In this document: positions 1 through 9,668 of the stretch, piece by piece
Position numbering within the stretch: position 1 is the stretch's first letter
Layout: the number at the start of each line of letters is the position of its first letter
Made by a program: the position numbers and the translations under genes
The notes under the pieces: model-generated
The model's database searches: none
What the model saw: only the letters and a program-made list of their open reading frames with translations
Told to the model about the DNA's origin: nothing
NCBI RefSeq assembly: GCF_001748245.1
Contig: NZ_BDFO01000001.1
Span: 5,621,778-5,685,777, forward strand
Source: Oligoflexus tunisiensis
GTDB taxonomy: Bacteria > Bdellovibrionota_B > Oligoflexia > Oligoflexales > Oligoflexaceae
Direction: 5' to 3'
DNA length: 64,000 nt

Positions 1-36
1 AGGAAAAACAAAATCCTTTTCATAGCCTTCCTTTCT

Positions 37-2313
37 TTAAGAGCATTGGACAGACTGGGAAGCCCAGCCGCCTTCCCCACCTTTAAGATCGTAGCGATAG
101 GTCTTTTTCCAGCCGTTCTGATAGGGAACCTGAACGTCAGTGACGGTCAGGCGATCGCCCCAGGATTCAAAGCCCGTGGCGGGTGAACGGGCAAACCAAT
201 GGACATAGCGACCGTTGCTATCGATCGCAACGGTGGCTCCCTGGGCCACGGTAAAGTTCCTGATCTCCCATCTATTACTGGTCGTGACGAGTCGCAGGAC
301 CAGATCGATGTGGCCACGGCAGTTGTTGGTGAAACGAAAATTGGTGGTACGCAACGCCTCAAAGTAAGCATGCGGACCGGGTATAAGTTCAAGGGCACGC
401 TGTTTGATGAAACCGATCAGTTCCTTGTAGTGGGCGCGGACGACACGATCCTTTTTGATCCAATTCCGGATTTTTTCCTGGCACGTGGAGTCAATGTCCC
501 ACTGAAGAGCCGCTTTATAAGCCATCCTGATGATATGATCCAGTGCCCCTGTGTTTTCATCCAACATGAGCCAGGAGATGTGCGAGGAGACGACGGACTC
601 ATAGGTATAGGTTTTATCCGGATGGGACATGAATTCGCCGGCCCACCAGGCGATACCGTCCGCGGAGGCATTATTCATAACATCCATATAAGAACGGATC
701 AGCTCCTCCCGCGAAAGTTCCTTGACGCGACCCAGATAGGCGACCAGCTCATCATGATGTGGTCGCAATTTTTTCTGCTGCAGAATCCAGTCGGCAAAGA
801 AAGCCTTTTCCTCGGGCCAGGCTTCCCGGTTTTTGGCTTTGCGGAAGGCGCGTTCGGTAATATTTTTCACCTCGAATTCGCTCATCGCCATACCCTGGAC
901 AAAGTAGTTCACGATGTCCTTAAGGTGAAAGCTGCTGAGTTGGGCTTTGATTTCCGCAGCCTTCTGGGTGATCCACGCCTCGTTCGCTCTGACACCGAAG
1001 ACCTGCTGGAAGGCTGTTTGAATATCCTCGGGTTTGGGACCCATCGCGTCGCTGGCGCAACCGATGCGATATTTGCGGGTCTTGAGCTGACCCGGAACAT
1101 ATTTGCGAACCAGATAATCTCTGGACTCAAGCGTCATGTTTTGCAGAAGACCGGGTTCCGTGATCAGCCGATCGATCAACCTTCCGGCAAAGAAGCGGGC
1201 AGCCGTGTCACAGCTAAACTGCACCAGGGTGTCCTCAGCCGTTTTGAGTCGCATCAGAGGATTACGGAGAGCGGCCTGCGGATCCTGATGGCCCTGATTG
1301 CTGATGCGATAAGCATCGCTGGCAAATTCCGGCCGGGACACGCTCGGACAATGGAAAACGGGCTGGTCTTCCATCCTGCCGTTCAGATAATCAGCAAAGG
1401 CTTCATCATCCACAGTGATGGTATCCAGTTTGCCGGTTTCGGGAAAACCAAAGGCTTTTTGCAGCTCACTGTCCGCAGCCGAGCAATTGAGGCGGAAGGC
1501 CTTCCCTCCGGTCAGGAGCACACGCAATAGTCCCAGTTCCTTATCCTGAACCCGATAGAGGCGGGCATCGAAAGGATATTCTTCCGCAGGATGCACAGGA
1601 ATGGACAGGTTATGAGGAAGGGCGCTTGCCGTGTTGAAGCAATGCAAGGCGCCGGGGTCATCCGCGCCGGGGAGGTCCTTCAAACTTTCCTTTAGGACGG
1701 GAATGGAGCCGCCCTGGGGTTGGCCGAAGGCATCCATAATATTCTGGCAGCCGATTTCAAAGAGGCGCTTATCCAGGGGACTTGCGGCATGAAAGCGCAC
1801 GAGATGATGAACCTTGCCTCCGGCCTGATCGATCACCCGAAAGACCTGACTGAACATCGGGGTGGTCTGAAGACTTCCTTGCAGCGCATCACAGCGGAGG
1901 ATGGGCTGGCGGCTCACCTGAAACAGGGCTTCGAGTTCCTCTTCCGTGATGAGTTCGGGATGATCGGTTTCGAGAAAGGCCTCACCGAAAGCGTTGACCA
2001 CCGCGCGCGGATCCCGCCCCTTGCAATTGATGGCGAAACCGATCGGCTCGTAATTTTCTGTACCATCCGCGGCCTTTTTTTTCTGGTTGATGATCAGGAC
2101 GGGAAAGCTCTTCGGTAAATCCTGTAAAGCTTGACTGCGCTCGCCGGAGATTTGAAACATTCTCACTTCGAGCAAAGTGGAATCGATAAGAGCCTGCCCC
2201 AGGTTGTGAGAAGGCGGAGGGGACTCCTTGGTGGTTGAATCGGGATTCCCCGAATGACAGGACGTACCCATCATGGCCAAAGCCATGATGGACAGAAAGG
2301 CTTTCTTTAGCAT
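37..2313 (-). CDS. Large lipoprotein of unknown function (paralogue 1, flanks Rhs toxin)
   Basis: A 758-residue protein with a type II signal sequence; the lipobox MGTSC puts the acylated Cys at residue 19, so it is probably outer-membrane anchored. The start is preceded by a good GGGAG ribosome site. I do not recognise the family. Inside it, modules of about 130-150 residues recur loosely. Each has a segment like LEVRMFQ or DARLYRVQ, then a Cys (INCKGRD, RLNCSA), an AFG motif, and a closing Cys (ILRCD, VFHCP). The C-terminal half is helical. It is clearly paralogous to the lipoprotein encoded at 9669-11897: DYLVR.YVPGQ and SRPEFASDAY are nearly identical in both. The two copies flank the Rhs gene on opposite strands, which suggests a link to toxin display or delivery, but that is inference only. 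Confidence 0.85.
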   Translation of the reverse strand: MLKKAFLSIMALAMMGTSCHSGNPDSTTKESPPPSHNLGQALIDSTLLEVRMFQISGERSQALQDLPKSFPVLIINQKKKAADGTENYEPIGFAINCKGRDPRAVVNAFGEAFLETDHPELITEEELEALFQVSRQPILRCDALQGSLQTTPMFSQVFRVIDQAGGKVHHLVRFHAASPLDKRLFEIGCQNIMDAFGQPQGGSIPVLKESLKDLPGADDPGALHCFNTASALPHNLSIPVHPAEEYPFDARLYRVQDKELGLLRVLLTGGKAFRLNCSAADSELQKAFGFPETGKLDTITVDDEAFADYLNGRMEDQPVFHCPSVSRPEFASDAYRISNQGHQDPQAALRNPLMRLKTAEDTLVQFSCDTAARFFAGRLIDRLITEPGLLQNMTLESRDYLVRKYVPGQLKTRKYRIGCASDAMGPKPEDIQTAFQQVFGVRANEAWITQKAAEIKAQLSSFHLKDIVNYFVQGMAMSEFEVKNITERAFRKAKNREAWPEEKAFFADWILQQKKLRPHHDELVAYLGRVKELSREELIRSYMDVMNNASADGIAWWAGEFMSHPDKTYTYESVVSSHISWLMLDENTGALDHIIRMAYKAALQWDIDSTCQEKIRNWIKKDRVVRAHYKELIGFIKQRALELIPGPHAYFEALRTTNFRFTNNCRGHIDLVLRLVTTSNRWEIRNFTVAQGATVAIDSNGRYVHWFARSPATGFESWGDRLTVTDVQVPYQNGWKKTYRYDLKGGEGGWASQSVQCS

Positions 2314-2488
2314 GTTGGCTCCCTAAGCAATGGCCGAAACAGTCTCCATGTCTGGCCGCAAAGCAATCGATGTGCCAGGGGTCAGGGAATGAATTTTGAG
2401 GGGAATTCATGGCTTTTCGTGAGAAGGGAGAGACGCTTTGTGCAGATTTCAGGACCCCGATCAGGATCAAGGTCCAGGATCCAGGACA

Positions 2489-2938
2489 TCAAGGGGCAAC
2501 TGTCCAAGCTTTCAGCATGTTCGCCTGCCAGCTTCTGTCATTCAGAAGACGCGCAGCCCACAGAAAAAAATCCTCCAGCTCTTCATCCGTCTGATCATAG
2601 GTCGGATCCAGCTGGCGAAGACCGCGGCTGGCCACCGCCCGATAGCGATGACGCAGAACTTCGCGGCCCTGCAGCTTGAGGATAAAGCAGCGGCTGTGAT
2701 CGGACGAACGTTCATATGCACACTGCAGGTCTTCGCTTACGGTCCACTCTTCCGAGTTTTTGCGAAAGCGCAGCGAACCATCCTTTGCATAAAGGGCGAA
2801 CCAAGCCCCATCCACCCGAAAGGCCTGGCCCTGCGGCCTGGACTTGGAAAGGAGGCCTTTCCAGAGGCTGAACTGACCGTTTTCGGTGAGGATGACCTTG
2901 AGCCAGCTCACATTCCAATGCTGCAGGACAGTTTTCAT
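2489..2938 (-). CDS. Putative immunity protein for the Rhs toxin
   Basis: A 149-residue protein without signal peptide or membrane segment, so presumably cytoplasmic. It is rich in Trp, Arg and acidic residues. Its ATG overlaps the Rhs stop codon in an ATGA arrangement at 2935-2938, and the end of the Rhs gene supplies an AGGGA ribosome site, so the two genes are translationally coupled. A small orphan gene directly behind the variable C-terminus of an Rhs protein is the classic position of a cognate immunity gene. I do not recognise the sequence as a known immunity family, so the call rests on position. It could also be an unrelated accessory protein. Confidence 0.65.
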   Translation of the reverse strand: MKTVLQHWNVSWLKVILTENGQFSLWKGLLSKSRPQGQAFRVDGAWFALYAKDGSLRFRKNSEEWTVSEDLQCAYERSSDHSRCFILKLQGREVLRHRYRAVASRGLRQLDPTYDQTDEELEDFFLWAARLLNDRSWQANMLKAWTVAP

Positions 2939-5900
2939 TCATTCCCTGTCAATCGGTTGATCGTGCTATTGGTTCGCATCGCGGCCCGGGTCACCTCTTC
3001 CCAGCTTCCATATTTCTGATAGAGGCGATCCGCGGAGGGCCCGGCGCGGTTTCCATACTTCACAATATTGCGAATATCAGCAGCTCTGGCAAGGAACCAG
3101 TTGCCTTGAGCCCGAACCTCGAGCTTGATGGCATTGCGCCCCTCCACGGTCACGCGGGCAATGTGTTCGGGCGACTTGCCTTCCGCCTTCATGCGTTCGG
3201 CGGCCGCCATCAGACTGGAAACTTTGGACAGATAGCTGGCCCTTTGTTTGGCCGCATCCTGCATGAGTCCACGTTGATGCGATCCGGCCGTCGCCCTGTG
3301 AGTCAGAGTTGGCCTGAAGGGACGCAGCAGGCGGGAACTGCTGTGAACGACACGGCTCGCTGCATTTTTCACGGTTGAGACGACACGACCGGCCAGACTT
3401 AGACCGGAAGGATCGTCAAAGGCGGCTGGATTGTTCGCGGCGTAGGTATAAAGCTCACATTCCTGCCACTGGGCGCTGACGCAGGATTCCGGATCAAAGA
3501 GGAACAAGGGATCGGGCGTCAGGTAGCGGCCGAGCTCGGGAATATACATCCGGCGGCCCATATTGATCCAGCCCGTTTCCTGATCCAGACGATGACCTGC
3601 GAACGCGAGTGGCGCCAGAGCTGTTTCAGGTCCTGGCTCCGGTGTTGCCTGAAGGAGCTGACCATAGGCGCTGCGTTCCCACGTTTCCACGACCTGACCC
3701 GCAGCATCCAGACGTTTTTCCGGAGTACCAACAGCATCCAGGACGAGGTAATGCAGGGTCCGTCGACTCAAGTCGATTTCAGCAACCAGCCCCCCAGGCA
3801 GCTGGATGGTAACCTGCTGCTGAGCCCCGAGGATCAGCTGATCACTTGGAAAATAGACGGTTTGTTCCACACCATCGACGCCGCGGATCCGTTTGTAACT
3901 GCGGCGGCCATCCGCATGGTAGCCATAAAATGTGGTGGTGTTGTCGCCTTGAGTTTCGAGCAGCCGATCCTGCTCATCATACCTGGCCGTTTGCGACGCA
4001 AAGCGGATGACGCGACCCAGAGCATCCAGCTCAAGTTTTTTCGAAGCCGCCACACGGGGCAGCATGGGCGAACGGTTCGAGGAAAGCAGAGTTTCCTGGG
4101 TCCGGCCCTGATAGGTTTCAAAGTGCCCGGCTGGCGACAGCAGCCACTGCTCATCCAGGGCAGGCTGCCAGGCGGTCGTGAGTTCTCTCCTTTTGTTATA
4201 AGCATAAGCATGTCGGCCTTTGGATTTCACCATGCCATCGGAATAGCGTTGATACTCTTCGTGATGAATCAAGGCCGTGTCGCGACAGGCTTGATCAGGC
4301 CCAGGATCGTCCCGGCAAAGCAGGCGGGAATTCAACCAGAGTTGCTGATCATCATGTTGCCAGATTCCCACGAATCGCTGGGGACCGAACCAGGCTTTTT
4401 CCAGCTGAAGAAGAGGGGACCAGCGTCCTTCAGCCAGGATGGATAAATTTTCTCCATTCTCGAAATCAGCGATTAGTTCACTCAATTCCCCGCTGGCGTC
4501 ATAACCGTATTGCAGCTGCAGGGTGCTGTTCAGGGTAGCCCGAATCGGCTGATCATCGGCGCGGTAATCCCAGCTTTCCTGCGATCTGTGGGCGATGGAA
4601 CCGTCGGCCTGCAGATAAAACGTCTCATGGGATGTCACGCGACCTTTACGATCCCGTTCGAAGACATCGAAGGTATCCAGGGTCTGAACGGGATCGTAAA
4701 CACGCGTACCGAGAAGAGCACCGTCGAGCTGCAGGGAACGGCCCGCGGGATCCGTGACTGTATCATAATAAAATTCTGTCAAATGACGACTGGTCTGACC
4801 CGTGCCGCTGCGAATATGCGTGAGCCGATCCATCCCATCGAAGTTGCTCTCAATGACTCTCAGATCCTTTTGATCAAAGCCAAGAGTACAGGATCGGATC
4901 GCACGGCCCCGGCTGTCACGCTGCAGAAGTTCCGTGCGAATGCCGGGCAGGATACTGGCCACCAGCTGGCCTCGGGTATCGAACACAAACGAGCGCGGTT
5001 CACGGTCCTCCGGGCTTTTGATTCCCTGCAGGAGGCCCGCTTCGTTTCTCATGTAAACATGAAGATGATCCTCTTCATCGATCAGGCCTTCAGGCTCGGC
5101 GGGATCACGGGCGATCACAGTCCGGGTTCTCGCACCTTCGCCGCCTTCCACGATCGTCACCTGACCCCAGCTGGGGTACTGCCAGGTCGTGATTTCGGCT
5201 TCACCTGGGGACGACTTCAGGGTGAGGCGATCCAAGGCATCAAACATGGAACGGCTGCCCGGATATTCACCCGTCAGGAGGTTGCGACCATGAGCCACGA
5301 GTTCAGAATATTTCTCAGCCGACTGATAAGGGTTGGCTTCCCACACCAGCTGACCGCGACGGGAGTAACCGTGCTGCGCGTGAATCCAGGCGGGTTCATC
5401 GGCACGATCGACTATTTCTGCCAGCAGATGGCCCGTGACATCGAAAAACTGGGCTGTTCTTTGCCAATAAACATCCTGACCCTGCTCATGGGTCATGGTT
5501 TCCACCGCGAAGGGACGTTCGAAGGAAGCCGGAATGTAACGGAAGGTCTGAGCTTCGCCGACAGCACCGCGGACCTGCAAGGGTCGGCCGAGCCCATCTC
5601 GATCGATGCGCGTCCAGTAACCCTGGGCGTTTTGCAGAAGAACGGGAAAGGGTGAAGCCGGCAGTTGGGTTTGCAGACCCTGACGATCGGGGATCAGACA
5701 GTCCTGCTCGGAGAAGCATTGATAGGTGTTATGCCCTGCGGCGTTTTGTGTTTTCAATCGAAACAGAGACGCCGGCCCATAGCTATAGGATTCGATCAGA
5801 CCGATATCATCATGGATGGACGTGACCACGGCGAAGCCATGAGTGTCCTCATAATTCGTTGTCACGGTCCGATTCATCTGGGGGCTGATATGCTCACGCA

Positions 5901-8900
5901 GAGGGGCCGGAATTTTGTTGAGGTCGTCTTCGAAAATAAAGCTTTCGCTTGTCTCCGTTCGAGGCAGGCCAAATTCAGGATGGTAGTCCGCCTTGTAGCG
6001 GCTGATCAGCTTTGCCGAATGACTCTGGAGGCTTTGAACCGTTTTGTGGCGAACGTTATTCAGGATGCCCAGACGTTCCGAGGCCTCATCATAGAGAAAC
6101 TCCGTCTCTATCGTGCGGCCTGGCAGAGTCAGATCACGAGGTGCTTTGATATCCGGTTGCGTCAGGAGCCTCTTATGCACACGGAAATTGGAATCATAAC
6201 GCCAGGTGGTTTTTTCCTCTTTGGGATCCTGGCAGTCGGGATCTTCAGTTCCACAGATCACGGTGCTGGTGCTGTCATGCTGAACAAAATATCGAGGCTT
6301 AAAATGGGCCGTGTTAAAGCTGCGACTGTCACCGGGCTGGGTTGCAGGGAAGCCTGTGAGGCTGTATGCCTCATGCACCATTTGCAAGGTTTTGCGGTCG
6401 GGGGCTTCCCATCCATACACATCTTCAAACCACAACGCGCTGCGGGACGAACTGGCGAGAAAGTTGAGAAGACTTGCCTCCCTGCCGGCATCCCAGGGCA
6501 GGTTCGCCTTTTCCGTGAGCTTCGGAAAGCGGCCGAGGTAGCGACGCTGCTCAAGAGTTGTCAAACCCAGACCAAAATCCAGAGTCTCCAGTTGAGCCTG
6601 CTCCACCACCAGACCCTGCCGGAGGGTTCCTGGTTTAAAGACACGCACGAATTCAGTCCCCAGCGGCTGGCCCCGCTCGGGGTCCCACTGGAAACTTCCA
6701 TATTGGTATTCAGCCATATCATGGGATCGCGGCTGGGAAGGATCCTCATAATTCAGTGTGCTTGTCGTGTGACGCGTAACCAGTGTCAAATTCAGGGGGA
6801 GAGGCTGCATCCGACGGGGTGACGGCAGACTTTTTTGTTGCTCGCGGATGGCGGCATAGGTGTCATAATCCAGAGTTTGAATGGATCCATTGTCGGCTTC
6901 CAGCCGCGTGAGCAGACCCAGGGCGGGTACCTGAGCGCCGTTCGCAATATTCAGGTCGATCGTCTGCAGAGTTTTGCTGTCCACATTCCAAAGCAGGATC
7001 TCATCGTAGCCATCCAAATCGATGTCAGCGGTCTGGGTATTGTACTTGTTCTTTGTGATTTTGATGCGGCCTGGCAACGGCATCGACTGCCGGGTCGCGA
7101 AACCTCTTTGGTGCGTGTATCCGAGCCAGTAATCGATACTTTGATTGGTTTCATTCAGGCGTACAAAGTCCATGGCACCGTTGCCATCAAGGTCCAGGAT
7201 CAACATCCCATTGATGGCTTCGACCAGGGCGCTGCTGTTCACATCAAGATCTTCGAAGCGATGGAAGGCATGATCCTCGCATGTCACGCCCGCGGAAGGC
7301 TTATCCTCGCGAAACAGGAACGCGGAGTTCATCGCGGCCTGTCCCAGGTTTTCATAAAGGCAAAGGCCCTTGGATCCGGTGGCCAGGGCCACGATGCGCA
7401 CCAGATCGATCAGACCATCCTGGTTGATATCCAGCAGTCGATATTCGGGCTGGGCCAGAAGATCGGTTTCGGTCGTGCTGAAGGGAAACTTATAGGTGCG
7501 GCTGATGAAGGTGACCGTTTCCGCGCCTTTGCGGGTGTTATTGATATAGGCCTGAAACCGCGCCTTGCCATCGGTGCCGCGCATCGGATGGATAATGTCC
7601 GGTCGGCCGTCACCATTGATGTCCACGAGATGACCACGTCCATCGACGAAAAAGCTGCGATCAACCTTGAGATCCAGTGTCTGGCCCGGGGTTTCGAGTT
7701 TCACCCTGGATGCTGTGGATTCAAAGCCATCGGCACCCAATGGCCTACGATTGAAAAAGACGGTCCAGGTTCCATCGCTGGCGATCTCAATCAGATCCTC
7801 CCAACCGTCTCCATTGATGTCACTGCGCATGATGCGTGAGGTCTGACTGCTTTCATTCAATTGGGGCGTGAAGACCTGCAAGCCCGATGCTGTGCGGCGC
7901 CGCACCGTGAATGGAGTCCCCTCCACAAATTCATGCGCAGTTCCCGGCTTGCCCTGATTCCGGAAAACGCGATTGATACTCCTGCCCTTGTCGTATACCA
8001 CCAGGTCGAGCAAACCATCCTGATCCGCATCAAAAAGCTCGCCGTTGCCATTCAGGCCAAAGCCGTTCATCCCTGCGGTGCTCAGCTCGCTCAACATTCC
8101 TTCCTGGGGGGCCTGCCAGCTTTGGTAATGAATCGTGATGTCCGGCTCACGGGCGATTCGTTCATCATCAAGGCGTCCCACCGTCTGACCGAAGCGATGG
8201 ATGCGGCGTAGATGAAGAGCAGCGTCCTTGGAATCCGCGAATCTTTCGACTGTTTCAATCTCCGCGTTCCAGGAAAAGGTGGAATTCAACCAGACGAGAG
8301 CCTGATGCCACAGGCGACGGACGGTGCCCAGAGTCCCGTCCTCTACGGACGCGAGGCGTCGAGACACAAAGCCCGTTTCCGAATCCGACTCCGTTTCCTC
8401 CCGAAGGCAGGACAGCGGCTGCAGGTCTGTGTCATCCGCATCAGTAAAAGAGAAAAGCCAGGTGAACTGCGGCTGTTGATCAAGACAGGCCACCAGTCCG
8501 GTATAAACAATCCGGCCTTCCTGACGAAAGCCGGAGGCAAAGCTCACAGGTCCGGCCGACAAGGTCCGCCAGTGGAAGACATAACGGGAGCGACCGCTGG
8601 CGAAACTTACCTCTTTCAGATAGCTGCGGCCCTGATCGACAAAGTAATCGTACTGAATGAAGTCACCATCGGGCTTGATTTCATAGACCAGGGGCCAGCG
8701 GCTCACGAATTTCCGTTGAATTTCGGGCAGGCTCGCGATGTTGGTCACGAGATAGCCTTCCGCAACCGTGAGATCGCCGGAGTAGACCCGACGCAGACCA
8801 TCCGCCGACTGGACGATAAATCCCGAACTGATTCTTTTCTTTTCCAGACTGCCGTCAGCTGAACGGAGTTCGACGTCAAAGGGCCGATCGAAGCGTTGAA

Positions 8901-9354
8901 TGCGCAGACGGCTGTTGAAGGCTTCGGTTGTATACTCCACATCACCTTCAGGACCGGGGCTTTGAACAAAGCGCAGGACCTCTCCATCGAGGCTCAGCTG
9001 ATAGGCGGTGTCCTTGATTTGGCTGTTCACATTCTGGCTGTAAAACGGATGGGGTGTTCCGAATTCACGCTCCACCTGGATCGAGGAGAGCGTCAAACCC
9101 CAGCCGACGCCAACACCCTGGTTGCGATTCCGGTTGTCCTGCTGATAGCTGAGCGCGAGCTGCGGTGTCCAGTCCGCGCGACCGGGCAGCCCGGGAAGAG
9201 GCAGCAGGATGGAGGCTGTCCCGGAAGCAGGATCCACGTCGATCCTTGTCGGTAACGGAGCTGTTGCCGGAACATCCTGGGCGGACAGCGGACCCGCACC
9301 CACGAGAAGAAACAGGAAAAGCGCCAGGCGATAGATGGAGAAGTTTGCGTTCAT
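2935..9354 (-). CDS. Secreted SpvB/Rhs-type polymorphic toxin
   Basis: A 2139-residue protein with a Sec signal peptide (cleavage near LSAQD, residue 26). Residues about 35-105 match the SpvB/TcdB N-terminal type (DVDPASGTA, PLALSYQQ-like, GVGWGL). At about 440-785 there are at least five FG-GAP/VCBS calcium-binding loops such as DINGDGWED, DINGDGRPD and DINQDGLID. YD/Rhs-type repeats follow to about 1980. The core ends with the conserved junction NNPAAFDDPSGL near residue 1983, the usual self-cleavage boundary in Rhs proteins. The remaining 155 residues are the variable toxin tip (QKYGSWEEV, RTNSTINRLTG), whose activity I cannot name. The cognate immunity candidate follows by a 4-base overlap. 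A cell-export signal instead of a VgrG/PAAR partner suggests a surface-displayed or Tc-like protein and not a T6SS cargo. Confidence 0.9.
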   Translation of the reverse strand: MNANFSIYRLALFLFLLVGAGPLSAQDVPATAPLPTRIDVDPASGTASILLPLPGLPGRADWTPQLALSYQQDNRNRNQGVGVGWGLTLSSIQVEREFGTPHPFYSQNVNSQIKDTAYQLSLDGEVLRFVQSPGPEGDVEYTTEAFNSRLRIQRFDRPFDVELRSADGSLEKKRISSGFIVQSADGLRRVYSGDLTVAEGYLVTNIASLPEIQRKFVSRWPLVYEIKPDGDFIQYDYFVDQGRSYLKEVSFASGRSRYVFHWRTLSAGPVSFASGFRQEGRIVYTGLVACLDQQPQFTWLFSFTDADDTDLQPLSCLREETESDSETGFVSRRLASVEDGTLGTVRRLWHQALVWLNSTFSWNAEIETVERFADSKDAALHLRRIHRFGQTVGRLDDERIAREPDITIHYQSWQAPQEGMLSELSTAGMNGFGLNGNGELFDADQDGLLDLVVYDKGRSINRVFRNQGKPGTAHEFVEGTPFTVRRRTASGLQVFTPQLNESSQTSRIMRSDINGDGWEDLIEIASDGTWTVFFNRRPLGADGFESTASRVKLETPGQTLDLKVDRSFFVDGRGHLVDINGDGRPDIIHPMRGTDGKARFQAYINNTRKGAETVTFISRTYKFPFSTTETDLLAQPEYRLLDINQDGLIDLVRIVALATGSKGLCLYENLGQAAMNSAFLFREDKPSAGVTCEDHAFHRFEDLDVNSSALVEAINGMLILDLDGNGAMDFVRLNETNQSIDYWLGYTHQRGFATRQSMPLPGRIKITKNKYNTQTADIDLDGYDEILLWNVDSKTLQTIDLNIANGAQVPALGLLTRLEADNGSIQTLDYDTYAAIREQQKSLPSPRRMQPLPLNLTLVTRHTTSTLNYEDPSQPRSHDMAEYQYGSFQWDPERGQPLGTEFVRVFKPGTLRQGLVVEQAQLETLDFGLGLTTLEQRRYLGRFPKLTEKANLPWDAGREASLLNFLASSSRSALWFEDVYGWEAPDRKTLQMVHEAYSLTGFPATQPGDSRSFNTAHFKPRYFVQHDSTSTVICGTEDPDCQDPKEEKTTWRYDSNFRVHKRLLTQPDIKAPRDLTLPGRTIETEFLYDEASERLGILNNVRHKTVQSLQSHSAKLISRYKADYHPEFGLPRTETSESFIFEDDLNKIPAPLREHISPQMNRTVTTNYEDTHGFAVVTSIHDDIGLIESYSYGPASLFRLKTQNAAGHNTYQCFSEQDCLIPDRQGLQTQLPASPFPVLLQNAQGYWTRIDRDGLGRPLQVRGAVGEAQTFRYIPASFERPFAVETMTHEQGQDVYWQRTAQFFDVTGHLLAEIVDRADEPAWIHAQHGYSRRGQLVWEANPYQSAEKYSELVAHGRNLLTGEYPGSRSMFDALDRLTLKSSPGEAEITTWQYPSWGQVTIVEGGEGARTRTVIARDPAEPEGLIDEEDHLHVYMRNEAGLLQGIKSPEDREPRSFVFDTRGQLVASILPGIRTELLQRDSRGRAIRSCTLGFDQKDLRVIESNFDGMDRLTHIRSGTGQTSRHLTEFYYDTVTDPAGRSLQLDGALLGTRVYDPVQTLDTFDVFERDRKGRVTSHETFYLQADGSIAHRSQESWDYRADDQPIRATLNSTLQLQYGYDASGELSELIADFENGENLSILAEGRWSPLLQLEKAWFGPQRFVGIWQHDDQQLWLNSRLLCRDDPGPDQACRDTALIHHEEYQRYSDGMVKSKGRHAYAYNKRRELTTAWQPALDEQWLLSPAGHFETYQGRTQETLLSSNRSPMLPRVAASKKLELDALGRVIRFASQTARYDEQDRLLETQGDNTTTFYGYHADGRRSYKRIRGVDGVEQTVYFPSDQLILGAQQQVTIQLPGGLVAEIDLSRRTLHYLVLDAVGTPEKRLDAAGQVVETWERSAYGQLLQATPEPGPETALAPLAFAGHRLDQETGWINMGRRMYIPELGRYLTPDPLFLFDPESCVSAQWQECELYTYAANNPAAFDDPSGLSLAGRVVSTVKNAASRVVHSSSRLLRPFRPTLTHRATAGSHQRGLMQDAAKQRASYLSKVSSLMAAAERMKAEGKSPEHIARVTVEGRNAIKLEVRAQGNWFLARAADIRNIVKYGNRAGPSADRLYQKYGSWEEVTRAAMRTNSTINRLTGNE

Positions 9355-9506
9355 GGAGGATCATCAACTCTGCGAGGGGTTAAACCAAAGGTTTTGCTCA
9401 TGGCGGGATCCGGGAGCAAACATGATGCCACTCCTTCCCATGCGCCCAACCGGGGAGGATGACAGTCGCGGTGCTTTCTTCCCGCAGCTGTCACGTCTCG
9501 AAACCT

Positions 9507-9540
9507 GGACATCCATCACCGAATGTCCACTTTCGTGGAC
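9507..9540 (+). promoter_or_regulatory. Two mutually exclusive hairpins upstream of the second flanking lipoprotein
   Basis: In the 314-base gap between the divergent Rhs and lipoprotein genes, GGACAT (9507-9512) can pair with ATGTCC (9523-9528). Alternatively GTCCAC (9525-9530) can pair with GTGGAC (9535-9540) around a TTTC loop. The two stems share bases 9525-9528 and cannot form together, as in attenuators. No T-run follows. The rest of the gap presumably holds the divergent promoters, but I see no clear promoter motif. Function is unproven. Confidence 0.35.
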
Positions 9541-9668
9541 GTGAACAGGGCTCCCTGGGAAGGATGATGCAATTCTTTCCAGGGATTTTCCGTCTGCTGC
9601 CTTGTGGCACTTCTATTGCTTTGGGGGGCGTGATCCGTCAGCGCCCATTCTTATACGAGGACAACGAC

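Noticed and set aside
199..1530. A 443-codon plus-strand frame
   Set aside because: Shadow of the minus-strand lipoprotein, which has a signal sequence, a ribosome site and a paralogue in the window.
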